19,083 nt of DNA from JBMNCR01 sp049366695 (GTDB lineage: Bacteria > Bacillota > Clostridia > Eubacteriales > Alkalibacteraceae). The notes beneath the pieces are model-generated. The model was not told the DNA's origin. It saw only the letters and a list, made by a program, of their open reading frames with translations, and did not search any database. Shown one piece after another: positions 14,458-19,083 of the stretch; positions within the stretch are counted from its first letter, which is position 1, and each line of letters begins with the position of its first letter. The position numbers and the translations under genes are program-made. The DNA lies in NCBI GenBank assembly GCA_049366695.1, contig JBMNCR010000116.1, positions 1-19,083 of the forward strand, written 5' to 3'.

Positions 14458-14673
14458 TACAAAAAAGTATAAAAATAAATTGAATAATGTAAAACTTTGT
14501 TATAAAATGTATTTGTTGGTAAACTGCTATAATTTTGAAAACTCGACATTTTACTACAAAACAATAAGTAATACAGTTAATTATATAAGGCGGACATATT
14601 TCGTCAAATATAGATGTTATAGAACGTGTTTATTGTAGATATTTGTAGAAAAACGGGGGGTGGATTAGGACAG

Positions 14674-15987
14674 ATGGAGGTTATAGATACTGAAATTACG
14701 GATGAGATTAGCATATCAGAAATCATGGATGTTATATGGAGACATTGGATAAAAATTGTAATACTGGGCATGATTATGGGTGTAGGTGCTTATATTTATA
14801 ACCTTTGTACTTATATACCTTTATATACTGCAGATGCTCTATTAATAATTAATTCAAAACAAATTGAAATAATTGGTCAGGACATGTTTTTAGTCAATGA
14901 TATTACAACTTCAAAAAAACTCGTAGATACATATTCTGTAATTATGCGTAGCTCTCAAATGGCTAGCATGGTGGTGGAGGACTTGGGTCTAGTTATTTCT
15001 CCTGAATTAATAAGTGAAAATATCACTGTTAGAAATGAAAATGGTACAGAAGTAATACGCATTACTGTTAAAAATAAAGATCCAGTATTAGCGGCTGATA
15101 TTGCAAATTCACTTATGAAGGTAGCTCCATCAGTTATTGCAGAGACTGTAGAAGTGGGTTCAATCAAAGTGGTAGACTATGCACAAATCCCCACTTCTCC
15201 AAATCAATCAAAAAAAATGATCTGTGTTGGAATTGGCTTTATTATAGGGATAATGTTAGGTGTAGGAGTGGCATTGCTTGCTAATTATATGGATAATACA
15301 GTAAAAAATGATATTGATATCCGAAATAAGCTGAGGCTAACTTATCTTGGTGGTATTCCCAAAATAGTTAAGAACAAAAAAAGTAAGAGCATGACAGATA
15401 ACCTTATAATTGCTAATAAATGTGTAAACAAATCATTTAATGAGGCATATAAAGCTGTTAGAACGAATGTGATTTTTGAGACTAAAACTTCTGAAGCTAA
15501 AACTTTTATTATAACTAGTGCATTAGACAAGAAAGGAAAAACTACAGTGGCAATTAATATGGCTCTTTCGATTTCACAGATGCAAAAGTCAGTGTTATTA
15601 ATTGATTGTGATTTTCGAAATCCAAGTATAAGTAAAAAATTGTTTCAAAAATACCATGGCGAAATGGATATACATAGCATTTTAAATGGGAAATGCAAAG
15701 CTGAAGAATGCATAAAGAATCTATCTGACACTAGTGTAGATGTTTTGTGTTGTAATAGAATAATAGAAAATTCATCAGAAGTATTGGGTAGCTTAGCTAT
15801 GGAATATCTACTTAATGATTTGAGATCTAAGTATGATTATATTATTCTAGATACACCACCTGCTCATTTGGTTACGGATACTGCTGTTCTATCTGATTAC
15901 GTAGAGGGTATAGTTTTTGTTATTAAACAAGGTTATGTGGATATTAATTTGATATATAAATGCGAAAATTCTAGGATGTGTTCTTAA
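14674..15987 (+). CDS. Wzz-type chain-length protein fused to a BY-kinase domain, C-terminally broken
   Basis: From ATG 14674 the frame gives 437 residues; a GTG 16 codons earlier is less likely because Wzz proteins start as MEVIDTEITDEISISEIMDV does. Two membrane helices (about 26-43 and 182-206) flank an extracellular Wzz domain, with P-x-x-P-x-x-P-like QIPTSPNQ before the second. A cytoplasmic bacterial tyrosine kinase domain follows: Walker A-like ALDKKGKTT (283-291, the usual Pro-Gly-Glu replaced by Asp-Lys-Lys), Walker A' VLLIDCDFRNPS (307-318) and Walker B YIILDTPP (389-396). The frame ends in an unnatural YKCENSRMCS where the family has a longer helix and a tyrosine cluster. It would control export or assembly of a polysaccharide, but no glycosyltransferase genes are nearby. 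Confidence 0.82.
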   Translation: MEVIDTEITDEISISEIMDVIWRHWIKIVILGMIMGVGAYIYNLCTYIPLYTADALLIINSKQIEIIGQDMFLVNDITTSKKLVDTYSVIMRSSQMASMVVEDLGLVISPELISENITVRNENGTEVIRITVKNKDPVLAADIANSLMKVAPSVIAETVEVGSIKVVDYAQIPTSPNQSKKMICVGIGFIIGIMLGVGVALLANYMDNTVKNDIDIRNKLRLTYLGGIPKIVKNKKSKSMTDNLIIANKCVNKSFNEAYKAVRTNVIFETKTSEAKTFIITSALDKKGKTTVAINMALSISQMQKSVLLIDCDFRNPSISKKLFQKYHGEMDIHSILNGKCKAEECIKNLSDTSVDVLCCNRIIENSSEVLGSLAMEYLLNDLRSKYDYIILDTPPAHLVTDTAVLSDYVEGIVFVIKQGYVDINLIYKCENSRMCS

Positions 15988-16093
15988 TAATATTGATTAT
16001 AAAAATAGTGGGATATATTGTAAGAAAAAATATTATAAATTATATCTCAATGATTATTACACAAAAAATCTTCGAGAGCAAATAAATCAATAA
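15962..16093 (+). pseudogene. Out-of-frame tyrosine-rich tail of the BY-kinase
   Basis: In another frame just after residue 427 of the kinase the DNA reads AKILGCVLNNIDYKNSGIYC then KKKYYKLYLNDYYTKN and LREQINQ to a TAA at 16091-16093. This is the family's normal ending with the autophosphorylated tyrosine cluster. The helix that should join DINLI to AKILG is also mostly missing, so a deletion of roughly 30-40 nt that shifted the frame is the simplest reading. The kinase product therefore lacks its phosphorylation tail. Confidence 0.75.
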
Positions 16094-16171
16094 CCTGGTG
16101 TAAATAATACTAATTTAGTTAGATGATATTTAAAAGCCTATTTATTTATTATAGTTAAAATATACTGAAAT

Positions 16172-16213
16172 AAAAAAGCAATAAAATATATATAATATTT
16201 TTGAGCTTTTTTT
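16172..16213 (+). terminator. Terminator-like hairpin after the kinase gene
   Basis: AAAAAAGC (16172-16179) pairs with GCTTTTTT (16205-16212), with further AT pairing inside, and the right arm runs into a T tract. It lies about 80 nt after the original end of the kinase gene. Confidence 0.6.
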
Positions 16214-16277
16214 ATGCATCGAATTAACTGTTTACTAGAATTGGAGTTTAATAATAGTTTGAAATACATGGAGTATT

Positions 16278-16345
16278 AGGAGGGCGTTTTAGAGTGGACT
16301 AGATACCAAAATAAGGAATTATAATATGATATAGTATCAAAGATT
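16278..16345 (+). pseudogene. Possible lost N-terminus of the downstream protein
   Basis: A strong AGGAGGG ribosome site (16278-16284) is followed, in the frame of the next gene, by LEWTRYQNKEL, a TAA at 16322-16324, then YDIVSKI and the annotated Met at 16346. The peptide reads like protein, and the present start codons have no comparable ribosome site. A start near 16289-16292 with later loss of the start codon and a new stop would explain it. In another frame the ribosome site precedes only a two-codon GTG-GAC-TAG. Confidence 0.4.
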
Positions 16346-17329
16346 ATGAAGTGGTGTGTTAAAGATATGAATAATAGTAATGGTACTGTATTGGATAAAA
16401 TGAAGTTGAATATGAGTGCGGAAAACTTCAAGGAGAAGTTTAACCAGATGGTTCAACTTGAAAAGCAAAAAAGCATACATTTTATAAACCATAGCGAGTT
16501 GAAGTTTTCAACGTTTTTTTTGCTTATAGAGGAAATAGAATATTCAGAAATTTTTCCGAGAATGAATTATCGAAATAGAATTGCTATAAAAATTATCCAT
16601 AGTATACAACAGAGATTGTATGCCCATGAAATTAATTACATTGCTTCAGATAAAAAGATAATTCAAGTATTTTTATGGATGTTTAAAACAGGTTATTTAG
16701 AGAATGAAATGCAGGAAGATTATGATGTTGTAATAGATGGAGTAGCATCTTTGCTTATTCAAAAATTTCATTATAAGGGTATTTTTCATGAATTAGCAGA
16801 ACTCATTTTTAAACGGAACAGGGAAGGAAGATATATTCATGATTTAGTTTGGATTATTTTTCATTCCAAGGATATTAAGATATTAAGAATTTTAGGGAAA
16901 TATTTGAAGTCAGAGCATGTCAAAGATCGGACACTTGCATCTAAATTATTGCGTTATGATATGACTAAAATTCAAACAAAGGATTCATCTTATGAAGAAT
17001 GGTTATCTCAAAATAAACAGTATATTTATTTTACAGGAGAAAGTCTTCAACTCGCAAGTGAACCTCGATTTTATCGGGTTAATCTTGAAGCAAAATATTT
17101 AAATAAAAAGGTTTCTCATGCAAACGGACGAACAATAAATTCGCTATCTCTGTATGAAAAGGATAACTGTGAAAAAATTAAAAACATTACCTGTGTAGAC
17201 ATGGAACTTATTTCTAGATATTCTGTAATATTACATGATAAAAACATTTATTCATGGCGTAAGTGGATGGGATATGAGCTGAAAGAACAAATAGAAATTG
17301 CAAAAAAAGATTTAGGAGGTGTAATATGA
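16346..17329 (+). CDS. Uncharacterised helical protein coupled to tgl
   Basis: I do not recognise the family. The frame gives 327 residues from ATG 16346; ATG 16367 (320 residues) is also possible, and neither has a strong ribosome site. The protein is soluble, without signal peptide or membrane helix. The first two thirds look all-helical, with repeat-like pairs of amphipathic helices (for example KRNREGRYIHDLVWIIF then KDIKILRILGKYLKSEHVKD), suggesting a HEAT-like solenoid. The last third is mixed (YIYFTGESLQLASEPRFYRV, SRYSVILHDKNIYSWRKW). Its TGA overlaps the ATG of tgl by four bases and the tgl ribosome site is inside its end, so the two are translationally coupled. A spore-coat role, as scaffold or cross-linking substrate, is inference. 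Confidence 0.7.
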   Translation: MKWCVKDMNNSNGTVLDKMKLNMSAENFKEKFNQMVQLEKQKSIHFINHSELKFSTFFLLIEEIEYSEIFPRMNYRNRIAIKIIHSIQQRLYAHEINYIASDKKIIQVFLWMFKTGYLENEMQEDYDVVIDGVASLLIQKFHYKGIFHELAELIFKRNREGRYIHDLVWIIFHSKDIKILRILGKYLKSEHVKDRTLASKLLRYDMTKIQTKDSSYEEWLSQNKQYIYFTGESLQLASEPRFYRVNLEAKYLNKKVSHANGRTINSLSLYEKDNCEKIKNITCVDMELISRYSVILHDKNIYSWRKWMGYELKEQIEIAKKDLGGVI

Positions 17330-18099
17330 TATTGATAAATAACACCCCTATTCAAATAGAAGAATGGAATAGTAGATATCCCGATAAGAGCTTGGAAAGG
17401 GAAGTCCTTGAGATTCTTATACATAGTGAAGAGGTATATTTTTATGAATCTATAGAGGATTTAGAATTTGAATTGTTGTTGAGAAAAGAAATAGTTCATT
17501 CAGCAGATAGATTAAATAAGAGTGGGTTAAAATTTAAAGTATTTAGAGAATCTATATGTAATGAAAAATATTGGGAACGAATGAATAATGGTGGATTTCA
17601 ATTAAAGAAACAGGTAAAAGCCAATGAAGCAATAGGTGATATTTATGAAAATGGTTTAAAATATGGCACTGAATGTGCTACGGCTATTTTAATCGTGTAC
17701 TATGGTGCTTTATTGAGTATTTATACAGAAGAGCAGTTTAACACTTTTTTTTCTGATATCATTATTATGAATTGGCACCTCATCCATCCTTTATTAAAAG
17801 AAGTTGGATTAGTAAATATAGTAAGTGAGCATTTACCTGGAGATCGTAGATATTTCATTAATCCCGATGTAGATCCACTTCATCCTGAGTGGCAAGGAGA
17901 GAATGTTATTGATATGGGTAATGGAATTTATTATGGTCACGGTGCTGGGAAAAAAAGTGCAAAATGGTTTATAGATAAACTTAACAAACTTCGTAAGGAG
18001 GATGCAAAAATATCAGCATATTTTATGGAGGAGGCAGGGCGACCTAATATTTACAATCTAGGAAAATTGTATGCACAGTCAATAATCGAAAGTATTTAG
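17326..18099 (+). CDS. tgl: Protein-glutamine gamma-glutamyltransferase (spore transglutaminase)
   Basis: This 257-residue protein matches B. subtilis Tgl (245 residues) along its length. Conserved parts are the N-terminal SIEDLEFELLLRKEIVHSA segment, AIGDIYENG, the catalytic block GTECATAILIVYYGALL (E116, C117), NPDVDPLHPEWQGENVI (E192 in the W-x-G-E-N motif) and YYGHGAG (H205). In B. subtilis Tgl the Cys-Glu-His set forms gamma-glutamyl-lysine cross-links between spore coat proteins late in sporulation. All three residues are present, so it should be active. It starts at an ATG overlapping the upstream TGA, after TTAGGAGGTG, so it is expressed with the upstream unknown protein. A terminator follows at 18146-18193. 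Confidence 0.93.
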   Translation: MILINNTPIQIEEWNSRYPDKSLEREVLEILIHSEEVYFYESIEDLEFELLLRKEIVHSADRLNKSGLKFKVFRESICNEKYWERMNNGGFQLKKQVKANEAIGDIYENGLKYGTECATAILIVYYGALLSIYTEEQFNTFFSDIIIMNWHLIHPLLKEVGLVNIVSEHLPGDRRYFINPDVDPLHPEWQGENVIDMGNGIYYGHGAGKKSAKWFIDKLNKLRKEDAKISAYFMEEAGRPNIYNLGKLYAQSIIESI

Positions 18100-18145
18100 C
18101 TATTGAATAAGAAGAAAAATAGAAATAAAAAGATTTTGAAATTTT

Positions 18146-18193
18146 AAAGAGTAAAAATTCTGAACTATGGATGATTACTCTTTTATTTTTTTT
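18146..18193 (+). terminator. Rho-independent terminator after tgl
   Basis: AAAGAGTAA (18146-18154) pairs with TTACTCTTT (18175-18183) over 9 bp, followed by a T-rich tract. It lies 47 nt after the tgl stop. Confidence 0.8.
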
Positions 18194-18625
18194 ATCATAG
18201 GATTATATAAAAATTTAAAAGAACACAGATTAAAGTAAATAACTATATAGAATACATAGCAGGGTTTAATACTATGTCAAATCTATTATATAAACTATAA
18301 TAGTGAAACGCTAGAAGCATCGGAAGCGACTTATATTACTTATAGAAATGATTGCTATTTGGATTAAATTTTGGACGGATAGACTTTTAGGGTAAGGGGA
18401 TTCATTTTACGCGTGGTATTCTTTGATAAGTTTTTACTATCCAACTGAGCAACTTTACACTATTTAAATTTTCTTGCATTTTTAATTGAATAAATTTAGC
18501 ATTATATGACGAATAGTAAAATTTTTGGTAATCAGTGTGTCGTTTGTGAGTGAATCAAATAAAAAGATTATTGTGTATAAAGTTTACAATTAAATAAAAT
18601 TGTAACAAGGCAGGTGTTCTTCACC

Positions 18626-18664
18626 TCAATATACACAGACCTTAAGTAGGTCTGTGTATATTGA
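18626..18664 (+). repeat. 17-bp perfect hairpin, orphan terminator-like structure
   Basis: TCAATATACACAGACCT and AGGTCTGTGTATATTGA form a perfect 17-bp stem with a TAAGT loop. An ATTTTTAT stretch follows, and a small AGGTG/CACCT hairpin (18612-18626) precedes it. No gene ends just upstream, so it may end an unannotated RNA or insulate the right-edge gene. Confidence 0.65.
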
Positions 18665-18706
18665 TAAATTTTTATAAACAGCTCAGTTTACTAAAAATAT
18701 TATTGT

Positions 18707-18728
18707 AATTGCAAAAAAAATTGCAATT
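18707..18728. promoter_or_regulatory. Inverted repeat next to the right-edge promoter
   Basis: AATTGCAA and TTGCAATT are perfect 8-bp arms separated by six A residues. The repeat ends 5 nt before the -35 box of the candidate promoter, a typical operator position. Confidence 0.4.
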
Positions 18729-18733
18729 TAAAG

Positions 18734-18762
18734 TTGACTTAAAATATAAAATAATGTACGAT
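18734..18762 (+). promoter_or_regulatory. Candidate promoter of the right-edge methyltransferase
   Basis: TTGACT (18734-18739), 17 nt and TACGAT (18757-18762) make a fair promoter with a start near 18769. This leaves a leader of about 220 nt before the ATG at 18993, in which I see no known riboswitch. Confidence 0.4.
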
Positions 18763-18992
18763 TAGATTAATTCAAAAAAAAACAAAGTTAGATATTTTTA
18801 ATGTAGTTCTTTCGACTTATTCTTACAATATTATCTAAAAACACGGATAGTAAATATACTAATATTTTTTAATTTGAGTAGTAAAGAGGTATTCGCTTGC
18901 ATAATAGTGGATCCTTAAAATAAAAACATTGTATAGTTTTTAACTGCATAGATAGTAATAAAAAATTATACAAAAATGGAGGTAAAGATATC

Positions 18993-19083
18993 ATGATAAT
19001 TATCGGAGAAAAGATTAACGGAGCAATTCCATCAGTAGCAAAGGCAATTGCAGAAAAAGATGCAGATTACATCCGTAATCTGG
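18993..19083 (+). CDS. Methyltetrahydrofolate:corrinoid methyltransferase, N-terminal part (cut by window edge)
   Basis: The first 30 residues, MIIIGEKINGAIPSVAKAIA then EKDADYIRNL, match the start of the pterin-binding (dihydropteroate synthase-like) methyltransferases such as AcsE, MtgA and the MT II enzymes of O-demethylase systems, where GEKING begins the first strand and loop of the barrel. They exchange a methyl group between a corrinoid protein and tetrahydrofolate. The ATG follows GGAGG (18978-18982). It is on the opposite strand and 16 kb from the left-edge methyltransferase operon, so a direct partnership is only possible, not shown. Confidence 0.85.
   Translation, partial: MIIIGEKINGAIPSVAKAIAEKDADYIRNL

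Larger units (their letters stand above)
14326..14673. other. Intergenic region with two inverted repeats
   Basis: It holds a short hairpin (14379-14399) and a 46-nt near-perfect palindrome (14412-14457), then AT-rich DNA leading to the Wzz/BY-kinase gene. I see no gene in it. An ATATTT/AAATAT repeat is present around 14596-14611. Confidence 0.5.
18100..18992. other. Long region without a recognised gene
   Basis: It contains the tgl terminator, a strong 17-bp hairpin (18626-18664), an inverted repeat (18707-18728) and a candidate promoter (18734-18762) for the right-edge gene. Between about 18250 and 18600 I find only short frames broken by stops on both strands and no RNA gene I can name. 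Confidence 0.5.

Noticed and set aside
14538..14552. Spo0A-box-like CTCGACA near the kinase gene
   Set aside because: It deviates from the TGTCGAA core at one end and stands alone in AT-rich DNA; a chance match is as likely.
1..19083. CRISPR arrays, tRNA and rRNA genes
   Set aside because: No regularly spaced direct repeats and no tRNA- or rRNA-like sequences were seen on either strand.

Overview
The window is AT-rich DNA with Shine-Dalgarno sites of the AAGGAGG type. It looks like the chromosome of an anaerobic, endospore-forming member of the Clostridia that uses methyl groups. Two genes support spore formation: a Tlp-type small acid-soluble spore protein (14098) and a spore-coat transglutaminase Tgl (17326). 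Three gene families support methyl-corrinoid chemistry of the kind seen in acetogens: a corrinoid protein cut by the left edge, a URO-D-fold methyltransferase (1647-3008), and the start of a methyltetrahydrofolate:corrinoid methyltransferase at the right edge. Genus cannot be told from the sequence.

Layout. (1) Positions 1-3008, minus strand: an apparent methyl-transfer operon in the order URO-D-fold methyltransferase, MFS transporter, corrinoid protein. Its promoter is a perfect TTGACA-17-TATAAT match overlapped by a 30-bp palindrome. Two tandem full-length TetR paralogues are divergent from it (3267-4623). (2) 4771-5160 holds a decayed membrane-protein gene. (3) 5341-8341 holds a PucR-type regulator divergent from a GcvT/LigM-like tetrahydrofolate-dependent demethylase; a 20-bp palindrome lies between them. 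(4) 8645-9237 is a dead IS200-like element with both end hairpins still visible. (5) 9238-11889, minus strand: a short-chain dehydrogenase, a zinc alcohol dehydrogenase and a class II aldolase, divergent from a SorC-family regulator (12261-13217). The intergenic region has DeoR-like operator sites. (6) 13371-16093 is a patchy region: a YibE/F gene fragment, a possible tiny membrane peptide, tlp, and a Wzz/BY-kinase gene whose tyrosine-rich tail is out of frame. (7) 16346-18099: an unrecognised protein translationally coupled to tgl. (8) 18100-18992 is a long leader region before the right-edge methyltransferase.

How the parts fit (inference). The left operon would import a methylated, perhaps methoxyaromatic, substrate and move its methyl group to a corrinoid protein. 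A methyltransferase like the right-edge one would pass the methyl group to tetrahydrofolate. The LigM-like enzyme would reach methyl-tetrahydrofolate directly without a corrinoid. The dehydrogenase/aldolase set looks like an inducible sugar or polyol pathway of unknown substrate. The many broken genes between these modules suggest an accessory region with repeated insertion and decay.
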